This document shows positions 32,050 to 41,279 of a stretch of DNA of 64,000 bases, one piece after another. Below the pieces are notes generated by a model. It did no database searches. It was not told the DNA's origin and was given only the letters and a program-made list of their open reading frames with translations. Both the position numbers and the translations under genes were made by a program. Each line of letters starts with the position of its first letter. The stretch's first letter is position 1. Source of the DNA: Amycolatopsis azurea DSM 43854 (GTDB lineage: Bacteria; Actinomycetota; Actinomycetes; Mycobacteriales; Pseudonocardiaceae); assembly GCF_001995215.1 (NCBI RefSeq), contig NZ_MUXN01000005.1, forward strand, positions 186,001-250,000, given 5' to 3'.

Positions 32050-33245
32050 CGGATTTCTTCCAGCACCCGGACGAGCTGATTGACCTCGAAGACGTTCGAG
32101 TAATGCGCGAGTCCGATGCGGACGGCGCCGCCGACTTCGGCGGCGCCCAGTGAACCGAAGACCCCGCTCGTGCCGTCGTCGGCGAAGGCGCAGAGCCCCT
32201 GGGACGCGAGATACTCCGCGACCTCGGGCGACTTCTTGCCCGCGACGGCGAAGGCCAGCGCGGGGATCCGGCGCATGGCGTCGCCGATGACCATCACGTG
32301 CCGCAGCGAACGCAGCTCTGTGGACAGTTGCGCCAGCAGTCCCGCGTGATACGACTTCGCCGAACCCAGCGACGTCACCAGCTTCTCGCGCCGCGAACCG
32401 ATCGCCGCGTCGTCCAAACCGGCCAGATAGTCGATCGACGCGATCAGGCCGGCGAGCAGCGGGTACGCGTGCGGGCCCAGTTCCATCCGGGCCGGGCCGC
32501 GCGCGGCCGGGTCGAGCGAGACCGACGGCAGGCGTTCGAGCAGTTCGGGATCGCGGAAGACCAGCGCCCCCACCGACGGCCCGCCCCAGGCCTGCGCCGA
32601 AACCACCATCACGTCGGCGCCGAGCGCGTTGAGGTCCAGCGGCACGAACGGCGCCGCGTACGTCGCGTCGACGACCACCAGCGCGCCGACGCGTTTGGCG
32701 AACTCGATCACCGTCGGGACGTCGGGCCGGGTGCCGACCGAACCGGACGCGAGCGTGACCGCGACGGCCTTGGTGCGCGCGGAGACGAGGTTCTCGTACT
32801 GCCAGGCGGGCAGCTCGCAGGTCTCGATGTCGATCTCGCCCCAGCGCACGACCGCGCCGACGCGTTTCGCGGCGCGGCGCCACGGCGCGAGGTTGGCCTC
32901 TTCGTCCAACCGGGACACGACGACCTCGTCGCCGATCGTCCAGCGGTCGGCCATCGCGTCGACGAGACGGCGGATGAGGTCGGGCGCGTTGGGTCCGAGC
33001 ACGACTCCGGCCGGGTCGGCGCCGACCAGGTCGGCGACCGCCCGGCGAGCGGCCGTGACAATGCTTTCCGCACGCTGGGAGGCCGGAAACGCTCCACCCG
33101 GCCCGGACACCGGAGCGCGCATGGCCGTGGATACGGCCGAAGCGACCTGTTCAGGTACGAGCATTCCGGCGGCGCCGTCGAAGTGAATCCAGCCGTCACC
33201 CAGCGCGGGAAACAACCCACGGATACGAGCGACGTCGAACGCCAT
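32046..33245 (-). CDS. Cysteine desulfurase-like/class V aminotransferase-fold protein lacking the PLP lysine (Rv3778c-like)
   Basis: 399 residues with the fold-type I layout of the cysteine desulfurase-like group: HFDGAAGMLVPEQVASAV at the start, ALVVVDATYAAPFVPLDLNA holding the PLP-ring Asp, and a C-terminal domain with GGAVRIGLAHYSN. The segment that should carry the Schiff-base lysine reads VVSAQAWGGPSVGALVF, so where relatives have SAYKFFGP the Lys is replaced. No nearby lysine substitutes. Either PLP is not held covalently or the protein is no longer a desulfurase. ATG 33245 has TACGGT six bases upstream (33252-33257). Confidence 0.8.
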   Translation of the reverse strand: MAFDVARIRGLFPALGDGWIHFDGAAGMLVPEQVASAVSTAMRAPVSGPGGAFPASQRAESIVTAARRAVADLVGADPAGVVLGPNAPDLIRRLVDAMADRWTIGDEVVVSRLDEEANLAPWRRAAKRVGAVVRWGEIDIETCELPAWQYENLVSARTKAVAVTLASGSVGTRPDVPTVIEFAKRVGALVVVDATYAAPFVPLDLNALGADVMVVSAQAWGGPSVGALVFRDPELLERLPSVSLDPAARGPARMELGPHAYPLLAGLIASIDYLAGLDDAAIGSRREKLVTSLGSAKSYHAGLLAQLSTELRSLRHVMVIGDAMRRIPALAFAVAGKKSPEVAEYLASQGLCAFADDGTSGVFGSLGAAEVGGAVRIGLAHYSNVFEVNQLVRVLEEIR

Positions 33246-33388
33246 GGGGACACCGTACGGACGTGCGGTTTGGCGCTTTACCCGGGGTTGGCCAGCCGAC
33301 CACGGGGCGCGACGATTCCCGCTACGCTCGGAGACGGCGTCGAAAACCACACTGCGCTTCGCGCCCGACGTAGGCCAGGATGGAGCAC

Positions 33389-33985
33389 ATGACCGACCCA
33401 GTTTCCCGCGAATCGAACACCCCCGGTGACGGCGGCGGAGACTCCTCGCCCCACGTGGTGGTCGTCGGGCCCGACGGCGTTCCGGTCGGCACCGCGCGGC
33501 TCGGCTCGTCCGGTGACCACGGCGAGGGCGAGCAGCAGGAGGAATCGCTCGGCGACCTCGTCGAAGAGCCCGCCAAGGTGATGCGGATCGGCACGATGAT
33601 CAAGCAGCTGCTGGAAGAGGTCCGCGCCGCGCCGCTGGACGACGCCAGCCGCACGCGCGTGCGCGAGATCCACCAGACCTCGATCCGGGAGCTGGAGCAG
33701 GCGCTCGCGCCGGAACTGCAGGACGAGCTGGAGCGGCTGGTGCGGCCGTTCACCGAGAACTCGACGCCGTCCGATGCCGAGCTGCGGATCGCGCAGGCCC
33801 AGCTGGTCGGCTGGCTGGAAGGGCTGTTCAGCGGCATCCAGACCGCGCTGTTCGCGCAGCAGATGGCCGCGCGGGTGCAGCTGGAGCAGATGCGGCGGGG
33901 GCTCCCGGCGGGTCCGTCCGCGGGCGGTGCCCTGGGCGGACACGCGGCGGGCGGCGACTCGCACGGGCCCGGCCAGTACCTCTGA
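33389..33985 (+). CDS. bpa: Bacterial proteasome activator Bpa (PafE), Rv3780-like
   Basis: 198 residues (202 if the ATG at 33380 is used). The core closely matches Bpa: LVEEPAKVMRIGTMIKQLLE, EIHQTSIRELEQALAPELQD and DAELRIAQAQLVGWLEGLFS. The protein ends GQYL, the C-terminal motif that docks into the 20S proteasome alpha ring and opens its gate. Bpa forms a dodecameric ring of four-helix bundles and promotes ATP-independent degradation of unfolded proteins such as HspR. The acidic, disordered N-terminus varies in the family. ATG 33389 is seven bases after CAGGAT, a near -10 match. The epoxide hydrolase gene converges six bases after its stop. Confidence 0.95.
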   Translation: MTDPVSRESNTPGDGGGDSSPHVVVVGPDGVPVGTARLGSSGDHGEGEQQEESLGDLVEEPAKVMRIGTMIKQLLEEVRAAPLDDASRTRVREIHQTSIRELEQALAPELQDELERLVRPFTENSTPSDAELRIAQAQLVGWLEGLFSGIQTALFAQQMAARVQLEQMRRGLPAGPSAGGALGGHAAGGDSHGPGQYL

Positions 33986-33991
33986 GCAGGG

Positions 33992-35083
33992 TCAGCGCAG
34001 CGGGCGGAAGAACGTCCGCAGGTCGTCGATGAGCAGATCCGGCACCTCCAGCCCCGGGAAGTGACCCCCGCGGTCCGGAGTGGACCAGTGCACGATGTGG
34101 TCGGTGCGCTCGGCGAGGTGCCGGAGCGGCCGGCCGGTGTCCTTCGGGAACACGGCCACCCCGGTGGGCACAGTGGACTTCGGCGGCTCCTCGCCCCAGG
34201 CCCCGCCCTGCGCGGCGTAGATCCGCGAAGACGAGTTCGCCGTGCCGGTGAGCCAGTAGAGCATCACGGTGGTGAGCAGATCGTCGCGGTCGATCGCGTC
34301 CTCGGGAACGTCGCGCGAGTCCGAAAAGGACTTGAACTTCTCCGCCAGCCACCCGAGCTGCCCTGCCGGTGAGTCGGTGAGCCCGTAGGCAAGCGTTTGC
34401 GGCTTGGTCGCCTGGATCATCGCGTAGCCCAGCTCGCCGTCCTCGAACTCACGCTCGGGCACCGCGTGCGGCAGCATCGTCAGATGCGCGCCGAGCACCC
34501 GCTCCGGGCACCGGACGCCCACCTGCCGCGAAACGATCGCGCCCCAGTCGCCGCCGTGCAGCCCGAACCGTTCGTACCCGAGCCGCGACATCAGCACCGG
34601 CCACGCGCCGGCGATCCGGCCGGGACCCCAGTCCGCCTCGGTCGTCGGCCCGGAGAACCCGAACCCCGGCAGCGACGGCACCACGACGTGGAACGCGTCC
34701 TCGGGGTCGCCACCGTACGCACGCGGGTCGGACAGGGGCCCGACGACGTCGAGGAATTCCACAATGGACCCCGGCCAGCCGTGCGTGAGCACCAGCGGGA
34801 TCGCGTCCGGCTCCGGTGACCGCGCGTGCAGGAAGTGGACGTTCGCGCCGTCGATGTTCGTGAGGAAGCCGGGGAAGCCGTTGAGGCGCTCCTCGTGGGT
34901 GCGCCAGTCATAGCGGAGACGCCAGTACTCGGCGAGGTCCTGGAGATACCCGAGCGGTGTCCCGAGCCCCCAGCCGACACCGTCGATCTCGTCGGGCCAG
35001 CGCGTGTTCGCCAGCCGGGCGGCGAGGTCGTCGAGGTCGCGCTGCGGGACGGCGATCGTGAACGGCGTGATTTCGTCGGTCAT
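33992..35083 (-). CDS. Epoxide hydrolase (EPHX1-like alpha/beta hydrolase)
   Basis: About 363 residues. The N-terminal EHN domain (about 1-100: [33 protein letters not shown]) is typical of microsomal-type epoxide hydrolases. The alpha/beta core has the oxyanion motif [11 protein letters not shown], the nucleophile Asp in [12 protein letters not shown] and the catalytic His in [13 protein letters not shown]. It opens epoxides to diols through a covalent ester. The native substrate is unknown. ATG 35083 is supported by TACCGT at 35091-35096, seven bases upstream. It converges on bpa. Confidence 0.9.
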   Translation of the reverse strand: MTDEITPFTIAVPQRDLDDLAARLANTRWPDEIDGVGWGLGTPLGYLQDLAEYWRLRYDWRTHEERLNGFPGFLTNIDGANVHFLHARSPEPDAIPLVLTHGWPGSIVEFLDVVGPLSDPRAYGGDPEDAFHVVVPSLPGFGFSGPTTEADWGPGRIAGAWPVLMSRLGYERFGLHGGDWGAIVSRQVGVRCPERVLGAHLTMLPHAVPEREFEDGELGYAMIQATKPQTLAYGLTDSPAGQLGWLAEKFKSFSDSRDVPEDAIDRDDLLTTVMLYWLTGTANSSSRIYAAQGGAWGEEPPKSTVPTGVAVFPKDTGRPLRHLAERTDHIVHWSTPDRGGHFPGLEVPDLLIDDLRTFFRPLR

Positions 35084-35147
35084 GAGCACGACGGTAGGAA
35101 GGATCGAGGACAGGAACGGCCCTCGAAACCTCGCTGTCGGCTATCGA

Positions 35148-36389
35148 TCAGATGCGGATGATGCGAGCCCACCGCCTGCGCAGTGGGGTCACCTGGGCAT
35201 CCGGAGGCTCGTCAGCCTCCGGGACTGGGCGATCCACGGGCGCGTAGACGGCCTTCGCCAGATCGTGTTTCGCCTTCTTGAACCCGGCCAGCACTTCGGG
35301 TGCGTATCCGCCCGCCTCCGGCCGATCGGGCACCTGGCCCAGATCCTCCAGCAGCGTCCAGTGGGACCCGAGCGCCGCCAGGGAACGATGTTTCGTCGCG
35401 TAGTAGTCGGGGTGGATCGAAACCGCCACTCCCGAAGCACCCGCCGCCGCGGCCAGCATGTGCAGATGGAACCTGGTGGAGATCCAGGTCTGCCCAGGCG
35501 AGACCGGGAGCCCGTGCGTCCAGATGTGGGAGAACGGGTAGAACCGGGCGCCCGGCAGCTCGCGCTCGAGCAGGGCGAACACCTCGCGGTCGACCCGGGG
35601 CACGCCTTCGACGACACCGATCTTCTCGGTCGGGATCTTCCACGAGCGCACCATCGAAAGCACCGCGCCCGCCAGCTTGCCGACTCCGACCTCCACCAGG
35701 TCGGACTGGAGGCAGAGCATGACCTCGGGCAGGTCTTCGGCCTCGTCGTAGAGGTGCGGTCCGATCCCGATGAACGCGTCGTCGAGACCCACCGGCACGT
35801 CCAGCAACTCCGCCGAGGCGTCGTCGCGGACCTCCACGATCTCGAACCGGTCGGCCAGCGCGCGCAACAACGGCCCGACGTCGTCGCAAGCGGGCAACAG
35901 CCCCTGTCCCGTCATCGCCGCCCGGCCACCGGACCGCTCGGCGGCGGCCGCCGCCCCGGCGAGAAGCCCGATCTGCTTGGGCCAAAGCCTGTTGATGTAG
36001 CCGCCACCGACGACGTGCACCACGTCGGCCGTCGCGAGCAGCTCGATCCCGTGATGCAACCTGGGCATCATGCCGGGGTTGTGCACGGCTTCCCTGACCC
36101 ACGCGGCCGTCTGCCACGGGTCCTCGGAAGGGGCCTCCCAGCAAAGCCGCCACAGCGTGTCCGTGAACTTCGCCCGCGGATGCAGCCCGTCGAGGAGCAC
36201 GGCCGCCGGACCGGGCGAATGGGTGTCCACCCACACGTCCGCGTCGGGTGCCACTTCGGCCAGATGCCGGAGCCAGCTCGCGGCGATGAGCTCATCACCG
36301 TAGTTGGGGTGACCGACCGGCGCGACCAGGTAATACAGCGCGCGCTGGACAGGCTTCGACACCGAAACCGTACTGTCGGGGACCGGCAT
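35148..36389 (-). CDS. Polysaccharide pyruvyl transferase-family protein
   Basis: 413 residues resembling the polysaccharide pyruvyl transferase family (GT-B-like). YYLVAPVGHPNYGDELIAAS holds the GN-x-GDE donor loop, DVVHVVGGGYINRLWPKQIG follows, and TWISTRFHLHMLAAAAGASG carries the conserved RxH. Members transfer pyruvate from PEP to surface sugars or act as related glycan-modifying enzymes. The gene is divergent from the galactan exporter permease; their promoters TACGAT (36396-36401) and TACCCT (36483-36488) share a 107-bp gap. A role in modifying the cell-wall glycan is therefore plausible but inferred. Start ATG has the -10 box six bases upstream. Confidence 0.8.
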   Translation of the reverse strand: MPVPDSTVSVSKPVQRALYYLVAPVGHPNYGDELIAASWLRHLAEVAPDADVWVDTHSPGPAAVLLDGLHPRAKFTDTLWRLCWEAPSEDPWQTAAWVREAVHNPGMMPRLHHGIELLATADVVHVVGGGYINRLWPKQIGLLAGAAAAAERSGGRAAMTGQGLLPACDDVGPLLRALADRFEIVEVRDDASAELLDVPVGLDDAFIGIGPHLYDEAEDLPEVMLCLQSDLVEVGVGKLAGAVLSMVRSWKIPTEKIGVVEGVPRVDREVFALLERELPGARFYPFSHIWTHGLPVSPGQTWISTRFHLHMLAAAAGASGVAVSIHPDYYATKHRSLAALGSHWTLLEDLGQVPDRPEAGGYAPEVLAGFKKAKHDLAKAVYAPVDRPVPEADEPPDAQVTPLRRRWARIIRI

Positions 36390-36395
36390 CCGTGC

Positions 36396-36488
36396 ATCGT
36401 ATGCTCCGCACACACCGTCACCGGAGCGGGAGCGTCGGACCACCTCCGGGCGGGGCGGCCCAGGCACCATCGGCCCCATCGGTACCCT
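36396..36488. promoter_or_regulatory. Divergent leaderless promoters: pyruvyl transferase and wzm
   Basis: Minus-strand TACGAT (36396-36401) lies six bases from ATG 36389. Plus-strand TACCCT (36483-36488) lies seven bases from GTG 36496. The shared 107-bp gap includes a GC-rich stretch with no clear operator. Confidence 0.55.
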
Positions 36489-36495
36489 CGTTCCC

Positions 36496-37449
36496 GTGCA
36501 TGCCACCAGCACGGTTCACGCCGCCGACAGTGCTGCGCCGACCTCGGTTCCGCCGATTTCGGACAGCAAGACCTTTTCGCGCGCGTTCGCCGACATCAAG
36601 ACCGGTTTCGCCGCCAAAGAGCTGTGGGGACACCTCGGCTGGCAGGACATCAAGCAGCGCTATCGCCGCTCGGTGATCGGCCCGTTCTGGATCACCATCA
36701 GCCAGGGCATCATCGCGCTGGGCCTGGGACTTCTGTATTCACAGCTGTTCAGCATGCCGACGGCGACGTTCCTGCCCTACATCAGCACCGGGTTCATCGT
36801 CTGGGGCTTCATCAGCGGCTGTCTCTCCGAGGGCATGGAGACCTTCATCTCCAACGAAGGGCTGATCAAACAGCTCCCGGCGCCGCTGTCGGTCTACGTG
36901 CTGCGCACGGTGTGGCGCCAGACCCTGATGCTGATGCACAACCTGATCGTCTACGTGATCGTGGTCGCGATCTTCTTCACCTCGCTCAACCACCAGTACT
37001 CGCTGAACACCGGCAACTGCAACGAGGGCTTCACCGGCATCTGCCACCCCGGCCTCGGCTGGTACTCGCTGAGCGCGATCCCCGGCATCCTGATGCTCGC
37101 GCTGAACGCCGGCTGGGTCACCCTGCTGCTGGGCATCATCTCGACCCGCTACCGCGACATCCCGCAGGTGATCAACTCGCTCATCCAGCTGCTCTTCTAT
37201 ATGACGCCGATCGTGTGGCCGATCGACCAGCTCATGGCAGGCGGCGCCCGGACGGGCATTTCGGGAGCCTTGCCGTTCGTCTACGCGAACCCGCTCTTCC
37301 ACTTCATCCAGATCGTGCGGGCACCACTGATCGGGCAGGCCGTCAGCCCCTACAGCTGGGTGGTCGTCGGCGGCATCACCATCATCGGCTGGGGCCTCGC
37401 CCTGGTTGCGATGCGCAATTACCGTTCCCGCGTCTCTTATTGGGTGTGA
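36496..37449 (+). CDS. wzm: ABC-2 type galactan exporter permease (Wzm; Rv3783-like)
   Basis: 317 residues. After about 60 cytoplasmic residues, including LWGHLGWQDIKQRYRRSVIG (the amphipathic pre-membrane helix typical of Wzm), six membrane helices follow. It pairs with the ATP-binding gene three bases downstream and the GlfT1 gene beyond. The trio is the Rv3781-Rv3783 set known to export lipid-linked galactan. The extracytoplasmic loop after helix 3 (NHQYSLNTGNCNEGFTGICH) contains two cysteines that may form a disulfide. The GTG start has TACCCT seven bases upstream and no Shine-Dalgarno site. Confidence 0.92.
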   Translation: MHATSTVHAADSAAPTSVPPISDSKTFSRAFADIKTGFAAKELWGHLGWQDIKQRYRRSVIGPFWITISQGIIALGLGLLYSQLFSMPTATFLPYISTGFIVWGFISGCLSEGMETFISNEGLIKQLPAPLSVYVLRTVWRQTLMLMHNLIVYVIVVAIFFTSLNHQYSLNTGNCNEGFTGICHPGLGWYSLSAIPGILMLALNAGWVTLLLGIISTRYRDIPQVINSLIQLLFYMTPIVWPIDQLMAGGARTGISGALPFVYANPLFHFIQIVRAPLIGQAVSPYSWVVVGGITIIGWGLALVAMRNYRSRVSYWV

Positions 37450-37452
37450 CAG

Positions 37453-38277
37453 ATGGTCAGCATTGATGTGCACAACGCCTACGTCGACTTCCCCATCTTC
37501 GACGCGAAGACCCGCTCCATGAAGAAGAAGGTGCTGGGCAAGGTCGGCGGCAAGATCGGCACCGAGACCAAGGTGCCGATCATCGAAGCCCTGCACGACG
37601 TGACGCTCTCGCTGAAGCAAGGCGACCGTGTCGGCCTGGTCGGCCACAACGGTGCCGGGAAGTCGACCCTGCTGCGGCTGCTGTCCGGCATCTACGAGCC
37701 CACTCGTGGCTCGGCGAAGATCTCGGGCAAGATCGCACCGGTCTTCGACCTCGGGATCGGCATGGACCCGGAGATCTCCGGGCTGGAGAACATCATCGTC
37801 CGCGGCCTGTTCCTCGGGATGACCGCGAAGCAGATGGAAGCCCGCGTCGACGACATCGCGGAGTTCACCGAGCTCGGTGACTACCTGCAGATGCCGCTGC
37901 GGACGTACTCCACCGGTATGCGCGTGCGCCTGGCGCTGGGCGTGGTCACCTCGATCGACCCGGAGATCCTGATCCTCGACGAGGGCATCGGCGCGGTCGA
38001 CGCGGCCTTCCTCAACAAGGCCAAGGACCGGCTGAAGGACCTCGTCAAGCGGTCCGGCATCCTGGTTTTCGCCAGCCACTCGGACGAGTTCCTCTTCGAG
38101 CTCTGCGATTCCGCCATCTGGATGGACGAGGGACACGTCAAGATGCGCGGTTCGCTGCGCGACGTGCTCACCGGCTACAAGGGGCGCGACCCGTTCGAGA
38201 ACATGAGCCAGGAGACGCTGGAGCGCTTCGGTATCGAGCCGCAGCCGGTGGCGACGACGAACGGTGGCCAAGGATGA
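37453..38277 (+). CDS. wzt: ABC transporter ATP-binding subunit for galactan export (Wzt; Rv3781-like)
   Basis: 274 residues with Walker A VGHNGAGKSTLLRLLSGIYE (about 63-82), an ABC signature variant YSTGMRVRLALGV, Walker B PEILILDEGIGAVD, and the switch His in VFASHSDEFL. The polysaccharide-type N-terminal extension is present. Unlike O-antigen Wzt proteins there is no C-terminal carbohydrate-binding domain, as in the mycobacterial galactan transporter. It starts three bases after the wzm stop and overlaps glfT1 by four bases (ATGA), so the three proteins are translationally coupled. Confidence 0.93.
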   Translation: MVSIDVHNAYVDFPIFDAKTRSMKKKVLGKVGGKIGTETKVPIIEALHDVTLSLKQGDRVGLVGHNGAGKSTLLRLLSGIYEPTRGSAKISGKIAPVFDLGIGMDPEISGLENIIVRGLFLGMTAKQMEARVDDIAEFTELGDYLQMPLRTYSTGMRVRLALGVVTSIDPEILILDEGIGAVDAAFLNKAKDRLKDLVKRSGILVFASHSDEFLFELCDSAIWMDEGHVKMRGSLRDVLTGYKGRDPFENMSQETLERFGIEPQPVATTNGGQG

Positions 38278-39182
38278 CCAGCGAGACCCGGCAGTTGCCC
38301 GAAGGTGCCGTCGTCGGCGTCGTCGTCACGCGCCATCGGCGGGAACTGCTCGCGGACTCGCTCAAGGTGATCGCCGCGCAGACGCGGCCGGTCGACCACC
38401 TCGTCGTGGTCGACAACGGGCCGGACAAGTCGGCGCGGGACATCGTCGAGAACTACCCGCTTCCCTTCACGTACCTGCCTTCGCACCGCAACCTCGGCGG
38501 CGCGGGCGGGTTCGCGCTCGGCATGCTGCACGCGCTCTCGCTGGGCGCGGACTGGATCTGGCTGGCCGACGACGACGGCCGTCCCGCCGACGAGAACGTC
38601 CTCGCGATCCTGCTGGACGAGGCCGAAAAGCGGGACCTGGCCGAGATCTCCCCGGTGGTGTCCAACATCGACGCGCCGGACAAGCTCGCGTTTCCCTTGC
38701 GGCGCGGGCTGACCTGGAAGCGGTCGTCGTCGGAACTGGGCGTCGACTTCCTGCCCGGTATCGCCTCGCTGATGAACGGCGCGTTGTTCCGCGCGTCCAC
38801 TTTGGACGTCGTCGGTGTGCCGGACCTGCGGCTGTTCTTCCGCGGCGACGAGGTCGAGCTGCACCGCCGCCTGGTGCGTTCGGGGCTGCCGTTCGGCACC
38901 TCGCTCAAGACCGCGTACCTGCACCCGGACGGCTCGGACGAGTTCAAGCCGATGCTGGGCGGCCGGTTCCACGCGCAGGACCCGGAGAACGAGGTCAAGC
39001 GCTACTACACCTACCGCAACCGCGGGTACCTGCTGTCGCAGCCGGGCATGCGCAAGATCGGCGCGCTCGAAGTGGTGCGGTTCGGGCTGTACTTCGTCGG
39101 CGTGAAGCGGGATCCGAAGGCGTTCTTGCAGTGGCTGAAGCTGGTTCGCCAGGGCCGCAAGGAAAAGTTCTACCGCTACTGA
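38274..39182 (+). CDS. glfT1: Galactofuranosyltransferase GlfT1 (galactan initiation; Rv3782-like)
   Basis: 302 residues, GT-A fold (GT2 family). The nucleotide region VVVDNGPDKSARDIVENYPL and SHRNLGGAGGFALGMLHALS precede the metal-binding WIWLADDDGRPADENV. The acceptor region includes DLRLFFRGDEVELHRRL, and the tail has YYTYRNRGYLL. GlfT1 adds the first two galactofuranose residues from UDP-Galf to the decaprenyl-PP-GlcNAc-Rha linker, before GlfT2 extends the chain. Its position behind the exporter genes is conserved in mycobacteria. It is followed at once by a strong hairpin. Confidence 0.93.
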   Translation: MTSETRQLPEGAVVGVVVTRHRRELLADSLKVIAAQTRPVDHLVVVDNGPDKSARDIVENYPLPFTYLPSHRNLGGAGGFALGMLHALSLGADWIWLADDDGRPADENVLAILLDEAEKRDLAEISPVVSNIDAPDKLAFPLRRGLTWKRSSSELGVDFLPGIASLMNGALFRASTLDVVGVPDLRLFFRGDEVELHRRLVRSGLPFGTSLKTAYLHPDGSDEFKPMLGGRFHAQDPENEVKRYYTYRNRGYLLSQPGMRKIGALEVVRFGLYFVGVKRDPKAFLQWLKLVRQGRKEKFYRY

Positions 39183-39232
39183 GACACACGAAAGGGCCCC
39201 TCGCTCGTGCGAGGGGCCCTTTTCGTGTGTCT
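39182..39232. terminator. Bidirectional terminator between glfT1 and T7SS cassette 2
   Basis: Arms AGACACACGAAAGGGCCCCT.. (39182-39203) and its complement ending at 39232 pair over 22 bases with one bulged T and a six-base loop. The stem overlaps the last base of glfT1 and the stop codon of the convergent PPE-like gene. TTTT within the 3' arm gives a U-tract. Confidence 0.8.
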
Positions 39233-40712
39233 ATTCGCCGATGACCGGCGGCGCGGTGCGCATGTCGGTCCCGAAGACCTCGTCCGGGTCGCCTTCGACG
39301 AGGTACGTCGGACGCTGGTGCTCGGTGTCCTCGTCCCCCTCCGACTGCTGGCCGCGGCCACCCATGCCGCCGCCCATCCCCGGGCCGCCACGGCCGGCGG
39401 CGCCACCGCCGAGACCGCCCATACCGCGGCCTGCCGCGGCTTCGGCGGCGCCGACACCGCCGGGGCGGGCCGCGCCGGACGCGGAACCCGAACCGGGCGT
39501 GGAGCCCGAACCGCCACCGGGTCCGAAGCCGCTGCCGCCGCCACCGCGGCCGCTCCGGCTGTTGTACTCCGAGTCGCCCATGCCGCCGCCCATCATGGGC
39601 GACATCGGCATCGGGCTCATCGGCATGGCGTTCGAGTTGTTGTTCGGGCCGGGGGTGCTGATCGGCGGCTGGTTGCCCAGGAAACCCGACGGTGTCGTGC
39701 TCGACGGGATGCTGCCCGTACCCGTGGTGCTGCCGGGACCGGGGATGTGGCCGCCGCCACCGCCGCCTCCTCCACCGTTGCCACTGCCACTGCCGCCACT
39801 GCCGCCACCGTTGCCCGGCGGGATGTAGGTGTTGCCGGGGTTGCTGCCGTGGCCGGGCTGGCCGTCACCGGGGTTCCTCGAGCCTGGCGGAACCTCGTAC
39901 GGCTGCGGCTTGTCGATACCGCCCCCGCCGTCCACGCCGAACTTGGGCGGTTCGGCGAACGCCGGCTGCTTCGACGCGGCGTCGTACAGCGCCTTGTCGT
40001 AGTTGTGCATGGCGGTGGCCGCCTCGGTGTGCGCCTCTTGGCTGTCCTTCTGCTTCTGGATGGACTTGTCGATGTTGTCGCCCATGTTGAACGGGTTCGA
40101 CGTCAGCCAGCCACCGACCTCCTCCTTCCAGCTGAAGGGGATCGGCTTGGGCATGGTGTTCTTCACGGTGGAAGCCGCGTTGCCCTGGTCGTAGATCGTT
40201 TCGGAGGCGAGCTTCGCGTTCTGGGAGTTCGTCTCGGACCACTTGCTGAGGCTCTTGAAGTAGCCCTGCGCGTTGCCCGCCGCGTCACCCTCCCAGGTGC
40301 CCTGCGACGCCGTGACGGCCTTGTCCATGGTCGTCGAGAAGGTGTTGAACGCCTGGTGCAGGTGGTGGTACGCCGTGGAGACGTCGGTGACCTGGTTGAC
40401 GTTCAGGTCGCTGTTGACGAACTGTTCGAGCTTCTCGTGGTCGTAACCCTGGTAGTCCGCGTTCGACGGCTCCAGTCCCTCGACGTATTGAACGTCCTTG
40501 TTCTTGGTCAGCTCGTCGACGTTCTTGTCGCCGACCTCCTGGGACTGCTGGTGCGCCTTCCCGGAGGCGATGAACCGGTTGACCGCGCCGAACAGCCAGC
40601 CGTCGCTGGGATCGACGCCCTCGTCGGCCTTCTGCTGGAAGTACGCGTCGCGGGCCGCGGGCGAAAGGTCGGAGACCTGCTTCTCGCTCAGGTTCGGTGT
40701 CTTCGTGGTCAT
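39231..40712 (-). CDS. PPE/WXG-like T7SS substrate with Gly/Pro-rich tail (cassette 2)
   Basis: 493 residues, the counterpart of the cassette 1 protein at 13473-15491. The helical N-terminal part (about 1-265) contains ASQGTWEGDAAGNAQGYF, a WXG-type turn, then a long helix pair. Residues about 270-460 are Gly/Pro/Ser/Met low-complexity. The C-terminus is VEGDPDEVFGTDMRTAPPVI-GE, sharing the APPVIG-acidic ending with cassette 1. It is the last gene of a four-gene minus-strand set (EspG, PE-like, DUF3558 lipoprotein, this gene). The ATG follows AGGGGGA. Export through a type VII system is inferred. Confidence 0.72.
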   Translation of the reverse strand: MTTKTPNLSEKQVSDLSPAARDAYFQQKADEGVDPSDGWLFGAVNRFIASGKAHQQSQEVGDKNVDELTKNKDVQYVEGLEPSNADYQGYDHEKLEQFVNSDLNVNQVTDVSTAYHHLHQAFNTFSTTMDKAVTASQGTWEGDAAGNAQGYFKSLSKWSETNSQNAKLASETIYDQGNAASTVKNTMPKPIPFSWKEEVGGWLTSNPFNMGDNIDKSIQKQKDSQEAHTEAATAMHNYDKALYDAASKQPAFAEPPKFGVDGGGGIDKPQPYEVPPGSRNPGDGQPGHGSNPGNTYIPPGNGGGSGGSGSGNGGGGGGGGGHIPGPGSTTGTGSIPSSTTPSGFLGNQPPISTPGPNNNSNAMPMSPMPMSPMMGGGMGDSEYNSRSGRGGGGSGFGPGGGSGSTPGSGSASGAARPGGVGAAEAAAGRGMGGLGGGAAGRGGPGMGGGMGGRGQQSEGDEDTEHQRPTYLVEGDPDEVFGTDMRTAPPVIGE

Positions 40713-40724
40713 CCTGATTCCCCC

Positions 40725-41273
40725 TTAGCCTTTCGGAAGCTTCGGTTCGACGATGTCGGCGACCTTCTCGGCGATCCCGCAGGCCTTCTCGGTGTCGTCT
40801 CCGGCGATCAGGACGTCGACCCGTGCCGACGCGGTGAGTTCGAGCGCCATCAGGCACCCTCCCGGAGGCCTGGGGGCGAGTACCGCCTTGCGCCCGTTGA
40901 CGTTGCCGCTGGTCTTGCCGTTGCCGGCGTCGCTCACCGAGTCGAGACCCTGCGTGTCACGAACCCCGACACCGATCGAAAGAGCTTCCGCGGCTGTCGC
41001 CGCCTCCTTGCTCAGCGTGCAGAGCCGGGCCCCGCCCGCGTTGTCGGTGGTCGGTGGTTTGAACGTCCCGTAGGACGCCAGGTCCGTCGCGCTGACGAGT
41101 GAACACGGGTCGATCGACGCGGTGTCCCCACCGGAGGTGGGCGCGGCGCTGGACGCGCTCGACTGCGCGGGAGGAGCTGACGGCGCGGGACTGGCACTTC
41201 CCGGCTTCTCGCTGGAGCACGCGGCCAGTACCAGAGCGGCCGCGGCGAGCGGCACCACGTAAAGCTTCTTCAT
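40725..41273 (-). CDS. DUF3558-type lipoprotein (cassette 2)
   Basis: 182 residues. MKKLYVVPLAAAALVLAACS is a lipoprotein signal with lipobox LAAC (Cys19). A Ser/Pro/Ala linker leads to a domain beginning IDPCSLVSATDLASYG, the DUF3558 hallmark, with paired cysteines (RLCTLSKE, GGCLMALE, KACGIAEK). DUF3558 proteins are actinobacterial surface lipoproteins of unknown role. Here it sits 12 bases before the PPE-like gene and six bases after the PE-like gene, so it is probably part of the same export module, perhaps as an outer-surface partner. Confidence 0.85.
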   Translation of the reverse strand: MKKLYVVPLAAAALVLAACSSEKPGSASPAPSAPPAQSSASSAAPTSGGDTASIDPCSLVSATDLASYGTFKPPTTDNAGGARLCTLSKEAATAAEALSIGVGVRDTQGLDSVSDAGNGKTSGNVNGRKAVLAPRPPGGCLMALELTASARVDVLIAGDDTEKACGIAEKVADIVEPKLPKG

Positions 41274-41279
41274 CGTCCC

